Below are positions 1 through 6,240 of a DNA stretch of 12,848 bases, piece by piece. The notes below the pieces were generated by a model, which saw only the letters and a list, made by a program, of their open reading frames with translations, was not told the DNA's origin and did no database searches. Positions within the stretch are counted from its first letter, which is position 1. The number at the start of each line of letters is the position of its first letter. A program made the translations under genes and the position numbers. Source of the stretch: CALNYS01 sp964639935 (GTDB lineage Bacteria; Planctomycetota; Phycisphaerae; Phycisphaerales; UBA1924); NCBI GenBank assembly GCA_964639935.1, contig CAZXGT010000065.1, positions 1 to 12,848 on the forward strand, in the 5' to 3' direction.

Positions 1-522
1 ATCGCGGCGGTGGGGTACGAGATGTACTGCCGGCTGCTGGAGGAGTCGGTGCGTCAGCTCAAGAACGAGCCGGCGCCTCGGCGGGCGGACGTGAGCGTGG
101 AGATCGGGATCGCCGGGCTGATCCCGAAGGCGTACATCCCGTCGCAGTCGCGACGGATGGAGGCGTACCGGCGTCTGGCGCTCGCGCAGACGATCGAGCA
201 GGTGGACGCGGTGGAAACGGATCTCGAAGCGGCCTACGGCAAGCCGCCGAGGAGCGCCGAGACGCTGCTCGAGCTGGCGCGGCTGCGGATCAACCTGAGC
301 GATCTGGGCGTGCGGGCGGTGTCGGTGCGCGAGCCGGACGTGATCTTCCAGACGACACGGACGAAGGACCTGGCCGAGCGGCTTCGGCCGGCGCACGGGA
401 CGGTGCGGGTGGTGACCAGCGCGGCGACGGGGGACTCGGCCCCGGTGCACTACCGCCCGCCGAAGGGGTATCTGGAGCCGACGTCGCTGCTGCGGGTGCT
501 CCGTCAGCGGCTGGCGGGGTAG
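1..522 (+). CDS. mfd: Transcription-repair coupling factor Mfd, C-terminal end (5' truncated)
   Basis: This is the last 173 codons of Mfd, the ATP-dependent translocase that removes RNA polymerase stalled at DNA lesions and recruits UvrA. The reading frame is open from base 1 and ends at TAG 520-522. The start of the fragment (AAVGYEMYCRLLEE) matches the end of the Mfd helicase core, and it is followed by the C-terminal TRCF (D7) domain. Recognisable D7 landmarks are IPKAYIPSQSRRMEAYRRL and a later LARLRINLSDLGVRAV. The helicase motifs lie outside the window. The last 19 nt overlap the end of a convergent minus-strand gene. The family assignment is recognition from sequence and I am confident in it. 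The tail after the D7 domain is not diagnostic. Confidence 0.93.
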   Translation: MAAVGYEMYCRLLEESVRQLKNEPAPRRADVSVEIGIAGLIPKAYIPSQSRRMEAYRRLALAQTIEQVDAVETDLEAAYGKPPRSAETLLELARLRINLSDLGVRAVSVREPDVIFQTTRTKDLAERLRPAHGTVRVVTSAATGDSAPVHYRPPKGYLEPTSLLRVLRQRLAG

Positions 523-764
523 AGCTCGGCCTCGTCGCGCGTGAGACGAGCGCGGAGCTTCCCGGCCTGGAGTTCGACGGCCGGGGCGAGGGCGAGGGCG
601 GCGCGGAGCTCTCCCGGGAGGTCGGTCTCGCGGGCGCGAAGCGTTCGGCGTTCGCCGCCTGAGACGATGGTGAGTTCGGCGACGCCGCGCTCGGCGAGAG
701 CGCCGGCGAGGTTGGCGAGGCGCTCGTCGAGGGTGGCGCCGGGGATGGGCTCAGGCGTGGTCAT
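504..764 (-). CDS. Hypothetical 86-aa protein, coupled to upstream membrane protein gene
   Basis: A small soluble acidic/basic protein of 86 residues that I do not recognise. It begins MTTPEPIPGATLDERLANLAGAL, has two amphipathic helical stretches rich in Ala, Leu, Arg and Glu, and has no membrane segment, cysteine or signal peptide. Its ATG (764-762) lies 11 nt before the stop codon of the preceding membrane-protein gene, a 14-nt overlap that implies translational coupling and argues it is a real gene. It is the last gene of the rpoZ-coaC-membrane protein run. Its 3' end overlaps the convergent mfd stop by 19 nt. It might be a cytoplasmic partner of the membrane protein, but that is inference from position only. 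Confidence 0.6.
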   Translation of the reverse strand: MTTPEPIPGATLDERLANLAGALAERGVAELTIVSGGERRTLRARETDLPGELRAALALAPAVELQAGKLRARLTRDEAELYPASR

Positions 765-1992
765 CGTCTTGGGGTGTGACGTCGGGGAGGCGCTGGATCT
801 CGCCGCGGCGGGCCTGCTCGAGGACGGTGAGTCGCGGCCAGATGTCGTGGATCGCCTGCCCGTCGCAGTCCTTTCGGATGCGGAGGTACACGAGCGTCGA
901 GGCGCAGAAGAAGAAGCTGAGGGCGAAGGCGCCGGCGATGAGCAGAGCGAGGCGCTCCCAGACGCCGATGACGCCCGCGGCGATGGCGAGGCTGGCGTCG
1001 AGCTCCTCCGGTCGCGGGGGCGCGGGGCGGAAGAGAGAGAGGCCGCCGGCGACGGGGGGCTCCCCGATGAGCGTGAGGCCCGCGGCCCAGTTGAGCCCGG
1101 TGACGATGAGGAAGGTGAGAACGAAGAGCGCGGCGGCGCCCTGGATGAGCAGGACGGCGGCCCAGAGGAGGAGTCGCGCGGGCTTGTCGAGGAGATACGC
1201 GTAGCCGCGCTGCACGGCGTCCACCGCGTCCGAGGCGTCGGCGGCGACGGCGGGCACGAGCAGCGGGAACCCGAGCGCGAAGGCGAAGACGACGACTGCC
1301 ATCGCGAAGCCCATCGCGGCGGCGAGACCGTAGAAGAGCCCCCCCACCACGTTCACGACGGGCAGCGACAGCAGCGCCCACCCGAAGAGCCAGAGGAGCC
1401 CGGCGAGCACGCCGACAACGAGGGCGGGGACGAGATAGCACCCGACGAGCGAGCCGCGCCTGGTGAAGGCGTAGGCGACGGCGCTCGGGCCGGAGATGAG
1501 CTGGTTCCGCGCGACCTCGACGGCGGCCGAGCGGGAGATCGCGCCGCCGAAGAAGCACCAGACGGGCAGGAGCAGGAGGACGAGGACGAGGACGGACCAC
1601 GGGGTGATCTGCGCGAGCGCGGCGGGGGTCGCCCAGAAGCCGGAGACGAGGCCGCCGACGAAGCGCGGGGGGTTGAGGGTGACGACGCCTTCGGCCATGT
1701 CGCCGGCGCCGCGGAGAACGCTCGCGATGAAGGTCTCGAAGACGCCTCGGGGGAGCTCGGCCTCGTCGACGGGGCCGCGCACGGCGTCGAAGATCGTGCC
1801 GATCCCCATGATGAAGGCGGCGCAGAGGAAGCCGAGGCCGAGGCGCGAGGGCGAGAGCGCCAGCCTGGGCCCGCGGAGGAGGAGCCCCCAGCCGGAGGTC
1901 GGAGGCCCCACGGCGGGCTGCTGAACCACCGATTCCTTGATGTGCTCGGTGGCGGGGTCGGTCCGGCTTGAGTCGGCGGCGGGATCGGTCAC
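751..1992 (-). CDS. Polytopic inner-membrane protein of unknown function (413 aa)
   Basis: An integral membrane protein with a soluble ~50-residue N-terminus and about six hydrophobic segments at roughly residues 51-71, 131-152, 182-208, 214-248, 274-300 and 341-371. A charged cytoplasmic-type tail follows (RIRKDCDGQAIHDIWPRL). The stretch around residue 250 (ADASDAVDAVQRGYAYLLDKP) resembles a pattern I associate with uncharacterised planctomycete membrane proteins, but I cannot name a family. I chose the GTG at 1992-1990 because AAAGGA (2007-2002) sits 9 nt upstream of it. A TTG start at 2010 would place that ribosome site inside the coding region. The gene begins 48 nt after the coaC stop and overlaps the next gene by 14 nt, so it probably belongs to the rpoZ operon. 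Confidence 0.8.
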   Translation of the reverse strand: MTDPAADSSRTDPATEHIKESVVQQPAVGPPTSGWGLLLRGPRLALSPSRLGLGFLCAAFIMGIGTIFDAVRGPVDEAELPRGVFETFIASVLRGAGDMAEGVVTLNPPRFVGGLVSGFWATPAALAQITPWSVLVLVLLLLPVWCFFGGAISRSAAVEVARNQLISGPSAVAYAFTRRGSLVGCYLVPALVVGVLAGLLWLFGWALLSLPVVNVVGGLFYGLAAAMGFAMAVVVFAFALGFPLLVPAVAADASDAVDAVQRGYAYLLDKPARLLLWAAVLLIQGAAALFVLTFLIVTGLNWAAGLTLIGEPPVAGGLSLFRPAPPRPEELDASLAIAAGVIGVWERLALLIAGAFALSFFFCASTLVYLRIRKDCDGQAIHDIWPRLTVLEQARRGEIQRLPDVTPQDDDHA

Positions 1993-2001
1993 GATCGGCG
2001 G

Positions 2002-2007
2002 TCCTTT
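2002..2007 (-). promoter_or_regulatory. Ribosome binding site deciding the GTG start of the membrane protein
   Basis: AAAGGA on the minus strand, 9 nt upstream of GTG 1992-1990. It selects the 413-aa form over the TTG-initiated 419-aa form, whose start at 2010 has no purine-rich sequence at the right distance. Confidence 0.55.
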
Positions 2008-2040
2008 CAAAGGGGCCGATGCTACCCGTTCGCGCTCCGA

Positions 2041-2658
2041 TCAGTCGTAGGCGGGCGTCGGATGCAGAAGCAGGCGACGGGCCTCGGCGATGATGTCCTC
2101 GGGCTCGCTCATGCGGCCGGGGCCGACGGCCCGGCAGGCCTGCCAGCCCTCTGCGGGGCCGATGAAGCGGTAGCCGTCGTCGCGGAGGAGCTCGAGACTG
2201 CGCTGCGTTGAGGGCTGGGCCCACATGACCTCGTTCATGGCGGGGGCGAGGAGAACGGGCGTCTGTTTCACGTTCACCGCGGAGAGGATGAGCGTGACGA
2301 CGTCGTCGGTGAAGCCGTGGGCGAGCTTCGCCATGGTGTTCATGGTGCACGGGGCGATGACCGCGAGGTCGGCGCGCGTGGCGAGGGAGATGTGCTGGGG
2401 ATCCTGGCTCTCGACGTGCTGCCAGGCGCTGGTGTAGACGGGGTTCGCCGAGAGCGCCTGGAAGGTGAGCGGCGCGACGAAGCGGGTGGCGGGCTCGGTC
2501 ATGCAGACCGTGACCTGCGCGCCGGCCTGGGCGAGGCGGCTGACGACGGTCGCGACCTTGTACACGGCGATCCCGCCCGTGATCCCGACGATCACACGCT
2601 TGCCGGAGAGGTCGCCCGAATCGGGCTGGCGGTTGAGCTTGGCGTCCTCCGCGGCCAT
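2041..2658 (-). CDS. coaC: Phosphopantothenoylcysteine decarboxylase (stand-alone CoaC flavoprotein)
   Basis: A 205-aa HFCD-family flavoprotein that decarboxylates 4'-phosphopantothenoylcysteine to phosphopantetheine in coenzyme A synthesis, using FMN. Visible landmarks are the N-terminal GITGGIAVYK segment (about 25-34), the catalytic His89 in DPQHISLATRADLAVIAP, the substrate-binding APAMNEVMW motif (Asn142), and the ACRAVGPGRMSEP flap with catalytic Cys175. It ends at about 205 aa and so lacks the CoaB synthetase domain present in the common ~400-aa CoaBC fusion. A separate coaB must exist elsewhere if the pathway is complete. The ATG overlaps the rpoZ stop (TGATG, 1-nt overlap), indicating translational coupling. 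Linkage of rpoZ to coaBC genes is common in bacteria and supports the call. Confidence 0.92.
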   Translation of the reverse strand: MAAEDAKLNRQPDSGDLSGKRVIVGITGGIAVYKVATVVSRLAQAGAQVTVCMTEPATRFVAPLTFQALSANPVYTSAWQHVESQDPQHISLATRADLAVIAPCTMNTMAKLAHGFTDDVVTLILSAVNVKQTPVLLAPAMNEVMWAQPSTQRSLELLRDDGYRFIGPAEGWQACRAVGPGRMSEPEDIIAEARRLLLHPTPAYD

Positions 2659-2894
2659 CAGGCGGCGGATTCGTTCTCAGCGGCCTCGGCGAGGAGCTCC
2701 TCCTCGGTGGCGGCTTCGATCTTGCCCTGGACGATCTCTTCGATGGCGACCTCGAGATCGGTCCGCCCGTTGCGCTCGACCAGCGGGCGGGCGCCGTCCA
2801 TGAGCTCCAGGAGGCGGCGCTGGATGAGCGCGCAGGTCTTGAAGCGGCCGCCGACCTTGTCGAAGATCTCTTCGCTCTTGAGGGCTTCGATCAT
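2658..2894 (-). CDS. rpoZ: DNA-directed RNA polymerase omega subunit
   Basis: A 78-aa protein matching RNA polymerase omega, which aids assembly of the beta' subunit. The core VGGRFKTCALIQRRLLELMDGARPLVERN (about 14-42), followed by DLEVAIEEIVQGKI, is a form of omega I associate with planctomycetes. The C-terminus is a short acidic Glu/Ala tail. The ATG at 2894-2892 is preceded by AGGAG about 10 nt upstream. A good promoter lies at 2967-2995. It is the first gene of a minus-strand operon with coaC, whose start overlaps this stop by one base. Confidence 0.9.
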   Translation of the reverse strand: MIEALKSEEIFDKVGGRFKTCALIQRRLLELMDGARPLVERNGRTDLEVAIEEIVQGKIEAATEEELLAEAAENESAA

Positions 2895-2966
2895 GTGATG
2901 GGATCTCCTGAGGCGTGATGTCGCCGCCTCCCGATGGCGATCCGGGCGGGACGAAGCGAGCCAAAG

Positions 2967-2995
2967 AGTGTAGCATTCGATATCTGCCGGGGCAA
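2967..2995 (-). promoter_or_regulatory. Sigma70-type promoter of rpoZ operon
   Basis: On the minus strand, -35 TTGCCC (2995-2990) and -10 TACACT (2972-2967) are separated by exactly 17 bp. The expected start of transcription is near 2960, about 65 nt ahead of the rpoZ ATG. A 9-bp direct repeat (TGCCGGGGC at 2985-2993 and 2998-3006) overlaps the -35 box and might be an accidental GC repeat. Confidence 0.55.
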
Positions 2996-3065
2996 CATGC
3001 CGGGGCGGGCGCGGGCCGCCTGCCCGAGTCGCAGCGGTCGCCTCTCTCTCGAGTCAGGAGCATTC

Positions 3066-3677
3066 ATGTCGCCGCGAGGTTTCTCGTTTGGGGATCGTCT
3101 CACTCACGCCGCCAAACCCGAGTGGGGCGTCGGGCACGTCGTGCAGGCGCAGAGCGTCAAACAGGGCGGCGTCGAGTGCCAGCGGCTGCAGGTGCGGTTC
3201 GAGCGGGCCGGGCTCAAGACGCTCTCGACCGCGGTGGCGGACCTTCGGCCGGCGGACGCGGTGGACGCGGGCGACGGCGGCGCCTCCGAAAGCCGCGCCG
3301 AGGCGGAGGCGACGGCCTCGGAGCTCGAGGAGAACCCGCAGGAGGTGATGAGCCGGGTGCCGGAGGCGGCACGGGACCCCTTCTGCTCTCCGGCCAAGCG
3401 GCTCGAGCGGACGCTGGAGCTGTACCGCTACGAGCCCGAGGGGGCGTCGCTCCTGGACTGGGCGGCGACGCAATCGGGGCTTCGGGATCCGCTTGAGGTC
3501 TTCAATCGGCATCAGCTCGAGGCGTTCTTCGAGCGGTTCCGGGTGAATCTGGATCGGCACGTCGAGAAGCTGGTCCGCGAGCTCGGTCGCCAAGGAGGCG
3601 GCGTGGTGGAGCAGCTGAAGGCCTCGGCTCCGCCGGCAGCGCGGGAGGCGCTGCGCCGCGCGAACGCCCGGCGTTGA
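3066..3677 (+). CDS. DUF3553 domain protein (203 aa)
   Basis: The N-terminus (FSFGDRLTHAAKPEWGVGHVV, residues 6-26, then VECQRLQVRFERAGLKTL, residues 36-53) matches the small DUF3553 beta domain, a family with the pattern HPxxPEWGxGxV...VxFExxGxK. Such domains also occur attached to UvrD-like helicases, so a nucleic-acid or helicase-related role is possible but unproven. Residues 66-100 are an Ala/Glu-rich linker. Residues 107-203 form a predicted helical region (SPAKRLERTLELYRYEP, then HQLEAFFERFRVNLDRHV) I cannot assign. I chose ATG 3066 because GGAG ends 5 nt upstream. It is transcribed divergently from rpoZ. No clear promoter or terminator is visible. Confidence 0.78.
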   Translation: MSPRGFSFGDRLTHAAKPEWGVGHVVQAQSVKQGGVECQRLQVRFERAGLKTLSTAVADLRPADAVDAGDGGASESRAEAEATASELEENPQEVMSRVPEAARDPFCSPAKRLERTLELYRYEPEGASLLDWAATQSGLRDPLEVFNRHQLEAFFERFRVNLDRHVEKLVRELGRQGGGVVEQLKASAPPAAREALRRANARR

Positions 3678-3919
3678 TCCGACGCAACATGCCGAACAGT
3701 CGGACCGCCCGCGGCGCGAGCGCGGGGGAGCCGGCGGCGTCCGTCTGCGCCGTCTCGGCGGGTTTCAACAGCGCGGATCGGCCACGGCCGGGTTTTTCTC
3801 GGGCGGGGCGGAGTTTGGCGCCGGCGGCGGTGGCGGTCGGGCGCAGCGGTTGTATCTCTCCCAATGCCTGCGGCGCGAGCCGGGGGCGACAAGCACAGAG
3901 GAGAGAAAGGTTGCAACCC

Positions 3920-4198
3920 ATGAACGAGCAGGACTTCCAGGCGAAACTCGACCACCTCACGAGCCAGATGGCCGACCTTCCCGACGGCGAGCGGGCGAAG
4001 ATCGAGGCCCTCGTGGAGGAGACGCGGGATCGCCACGCCCGCATGAAAAAGTGCGTGGGGCAGCTCCAGGAATCGCTTGACTACCTCCGGCTGAGCGTGA
4101 AGTACCTCGTCTTTGATCTCGAGGCGACGCGGCGGGAGAACACGTACCTCCGGTCGATGCTGAGCGACCACGAGGGCGACGCCGAGGGCGCCGACTGA
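3920..4198 (+). CDS. Small coiled-coil protein of unknown function (92 aa)
   Basis: A 92-aa, mostly alpha-helical protein. ATG 3920 is preceded by AGAAAGG (3904-3910), 9 nt away. Residues 1-50 form an amphipathic helix (DFQAKLDHLTSQMADLPDGE, then IEALVEETRDRHARMKK). A second helix (about 53-83) contains the distinctive stretch ESLDYLRLSVKYLVFDLEAT followed by RRENTYLRSML, which looks like a tightly conserved interaction surface. There is one Cys and no membrane or signal segment. I believe similar proteins occur in other planctomycetes but cannot name a family. The gene is followed by a candidate terminator and a tRNA gene. The upstream in-frame extension to 3674 is low-complexity and is not coding in my view. 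Confidence 0.75.
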   Translation: MNEQDFQAKLDHLTSQMADLPDGERAKIEALVEETRDRHARMKKCVGQLQESLDYLRLSVKYLVFDLEATRRENTYLRSMLSDHEGDAEGAD

Positions 4199-4271
4199 CC
4201 CCCGCGCACCGCGACCGATGAACCGCCCGGCGCCCCTCTTCGCCGGGCCCCCCGACGGGGAGCGAGAGAGA

Positions 4272-4308
4272 GCCGGCGGCTTGTGCACAGGCCCGCCGGC
4301 TTCTCCTT
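4272..4308 (+). terminator. Candidate intrinsic terminator after the coiled-coil gene
   Basis: GCCGGCGG (4272-4279) pairs perfectly with CCGCCGGC (4293-4300) across a 13-nt loop and is followed by the pyrimidine tract TTCTCCTT. It lies 73 nt after the stop codon at 4198 and just ahead of the tRNA promoter. A second GC-rich hairpin, GCCCGGCG (4225-4232) with CGCCGGGC (4241-4248), lies upstream but has no T tract. Confidence 0.5.
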
Positions 4309-4314
4309 GCGCCG

Positions 4315-4343
4315 TTGTCGCGTCTGCGGGGACCGGATAGACT
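4315..4343 (+). promoter_or_regulatory. Sigma70-type promoter of tRNA-Ser
   Basis: -35 TTGTCG (4315-4320) and -10 TAGACT (4338-4343) are separated by exactly 17 bp. The predicted transcription start near 4350 leaves a leader of about 25 nt before the mature tRNA 5' end at 4375. It sits directly after the candidate terminator, so the tRNA appears independently transcribed. Confidence 0.55.
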
Positions 4344-4374
4344 CGCGCGTCGCTCCCGAGGGGGCGGACAACGG

Positions 4375-4464
4375 GGAGAGGTGGCCGAGTGGCTGAAGGC
4401 GCCGGTTTGCTAAACCGGTGAACGGGGTTAACCCGTTCCGTGGGTTCGAATCCCATCCTCTCCG
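4375..4464 (+). tRNA. tRNA-Ser (anticodon GCT)
   Basis: A complete class II tRNA cloverleaf. The acceptor stem is GGAGAGG (4375-4381) with CCTCTCC (4457-4463) and discriminator G4464. The anticodon stem is CCGGT with ACCGG around the loop TTGCTAA, giving anticodon GCT (4409-4411), which reads AGC/AGU serine codons. The long variable arm GAACGGG (4420-4426) pairs with CCCGTTC (4432-4438) over the loop GTTAA, which is the serine hallmark. The T arm is GTGGG-TTCGAAT-CCCAT with one G-T pair. The 3' CCA is not encoded (CTT follows), so it must be added after transcription. It converges on the iron permease gene, whose stop is 37 nt away. Confidence 0.96.
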
Positions 4465-4501
4465 CTTCGACGCGAGCGCGACGACGAGGGTTGCGCCGGG
4501 A

Positions 4502-6198
4502 TCATTCGCGCGGCGGCTCCGGCTTTCGGGCGCGGGTTGGGTCCAGATAGCGGGTCATGAGGATCACCGGAAGCACGCCGATGACGACGATCGCGAGCGC
4601 CCCGGTGGACGCCTCGTGCAGGCGTTCGTCGCTGGCGAGGTGGTAGACGCGCACGGCGAGCGTCTCGAAGTTGAAGGGCCGGAGCATGAGCGTCGCAGGG
4701 AGCTCCTTGGCGACGTCGACGAGCACGAGCAGCGCCGACGCGAGCAGGGCGCCGCGGAGCGCCGGCAGGTGCACGCGCGCGAGCATGCGCCCGGGCCTGG
4801 CGCTGAGCATCCGCGCGGCGTCGTCGAGCCGGACGTCGATGCGCGCCATGGCGCCCTCGATGAACGAGACGGCGACCGACAGGAACCGCGTCTGATAGCC
4901 CACGAGCACCGCCGCGACCGAGCCGGTCAGCAGGAGGCCCGGCCCGCGCCCGTCGGCGAAGAGGGACCACGCGTCATTGAGAAGGTGATCGACCGCGGCG
5001 AGGGCGGTGAGGACGCCGATGGCGACGAGCGGGCCCGGGAGCGCGTAGCCGGCGCGGCAGGCGTCCATCACCGCGCGCGACCTCCAGCTCCGGCTGAGGC
5101 GGTGAGTGAAGACGACGATGAGGGCGAGCGCCGCGGCGCCCGCGCCCGAGATCGCGGCGAGCGTGAACGTGTTGGCGGCGTACCCGGCGAAGAGCTCGAG
5201 GCCGCGGCGGTCGCCGTGGGTGATCGCGAGGTACGCGAGCCGCGCCGCCGGGAGAATGAACCCGAGCACGATCGGCGTCAGGCACGCGAGGGCCGCGAGG
5301 GTTCCGGCGAGCGGGGCGAGGCGCGTGGGCGGCGCGGGCGCCGAGCTCTCGCTCATGGCGTGCACGGCGGCGCGGCGGCGGCTGGCCACCTCGGCCGCGA
5401 AGGCGAGGGCGACGATCAGGAGCGCGACCGACGCGAGCTGCAGCGCCGCGTTCGGTGAATCGAGCCCGAACCAGGTGCGGTAGATGCCCGTCGCGAGCGT
5501 GTCGACGGCGAAGTAGTCGACCGTTCCGAAGTCCCCGATCGTTTCGAGGATGACGAGCGCGACGCNNNNNNNNNNNNNNNNNNNNNNNNNNNNNNNNNNN
5601 NNNNNNNNNNNNNNNNNNNNNNNNNNNNNNNNNNNNNNNNNNNNNNNNNNNNNNNNNNNNNNNNNCGGCTCGCCTCGAGCGCCGATCGGGGCAGCGTGGC
5701 GAACGAGACGCGCGCCGCGAAGTAGACGTAGGGAAACAGCGACAGCGCGAGGATGAAGACGGCCCCGGGGAAGGATCGGATGTTCGGGAACCAGTACTCG
5801 CCCGCCCCGAGCCCGGTCGCGTCGCGGAGCAGGCTCTGCACCGGACCGCTGAACTGCAGGAGATCGGTGACGGCGTAGGCGGCGATGTAGCCGGGGACGG
5901 CCGCGGGGAGCAGGAGCGCCCAGGCGAGGATGTCGCGGCCCGGGAAGCGGTGCATCGCGATGAGCCAGGCGGTGGCGACGCCGATGGCGCCGGCCAGCGC
6001 TCCCACCAACGCGGCGAGGGCGATCGTGTTGAAGACGTAATCGGCGAGCCGCGTCTGGACGAGGTGCGTCCAGGCGCCGCCCGAGTCGCGAAAGACGCTC
6101 GAGGCGACCACGCCGACGGGCACAGCGACGAGCAGCGAGATCGCCACGCTTGCGCCGAGCCAGCCGCGCCCGGCGCGTTGAAGGCGTCGCGGTCTCAC
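4502..6198 (-). CDS. Ferric-iron ABC transporter permease, two-domain FbpB type, interrupted by an assembly gap
   Basis: Inner-membrane permease moving Fe3+ delivered by the periplasmic protein encoded upstream. The N-terminal 177 residues start at GTG 6198 and contain membrane helices and a PxxxPGYIAAYA segment (LLLPAAVPGYIAAYA, about 96-110). The coding frame resumes immediately after the gap at 5565 with VALVILETIGDFGTVDYFAV, a hallmark of this family, and runs 353 residues to the stop at 4502. The second half contains an EAA-like loop (DDAARMLSARPGRMLARVHLP, E replaced by D and the usual Gly by Ser) and the family motif KELPATLMLRPFNFETLAVR. With roughly 25 missing residues the protein would be about 555 aa, normal for fused FbpB/SfuB permeases. 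The two flanking segments are in different frames only because the 100 N is an arbitrary gap size. No ATPase gene follows. Confidence 0.88.
5566..5665. other. Assembly gap (100 N) inside the iron permease gene
   Basis: Exactly 100 N, the conventional placeholder for a scaffold gap of unknown length. The coding frame before it ends EAS-R(partial) and after it begins VALVILETIGDFG. Comparison with the family suggests that about 70-80 bases, including the first EAA loop that contacts the ATPase, are missing. Confidence 0.95.
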
Positions 6199-6201
6199 GA
6201 G

Positions 6202-6240
6202 TCAGGCCCCGAAGGCGAGGTTCGCGCCGGGCGCGATCAT
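6202..6240 (-). other. 12-codon mini-ORF between iron binding protein and permease
   Basis: ATG 6240-6238 overlaps the TGA of the binding-protein gene (ATGA arrangement). It opens 12 codons (MIAPGANLAFGA), ending at TGA 6204-6202. This is in the same frame as the permease GTG at 6198, only one codon further on. It could be a coupling leader that hands ribosomes to the GTG, or the original permease start interrupted by a nonsense mutation or base error. Confidence 0.3.

Noticed and set aside
541..1971. Long plus-strand open frame (476 codons) opposite the membrane protein
   Set aside because: Composition is Glu/Gly/Asp/Arg-rich low complexity, the mirror of a GC-rich membrane gene on the other strand; no domain or ribosome site.
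761..2350. 529-codon minus-strand open frame
   Set aside because: Arg/Pro-rich shadow running across coaC and the membrane gene in another frame; both of those have clear family or membrane features.
3674..3919. N-terminal extension of the 92-aa coiled-coil protein
   Set aside because: Low-complexity Ala/Arg/Gly sequence with no ribosome site; ATG 3920 has AGAAAGG at a good distance and begins the structured part.
4225..4248. Perfect 8-bp GC hairpin after the coiled-coil gene
   Set aside because: No T tract follows, so I preferred the next hairpin (4272-4308) as the terminator; this one could still assist.
5389..5416. Apparent frameshift splitting the iron permease into two genes
   Set aside because: Caused by the arbitrary 100-N gap; the correct frame reads continuously from 5565 with strong family motifs.
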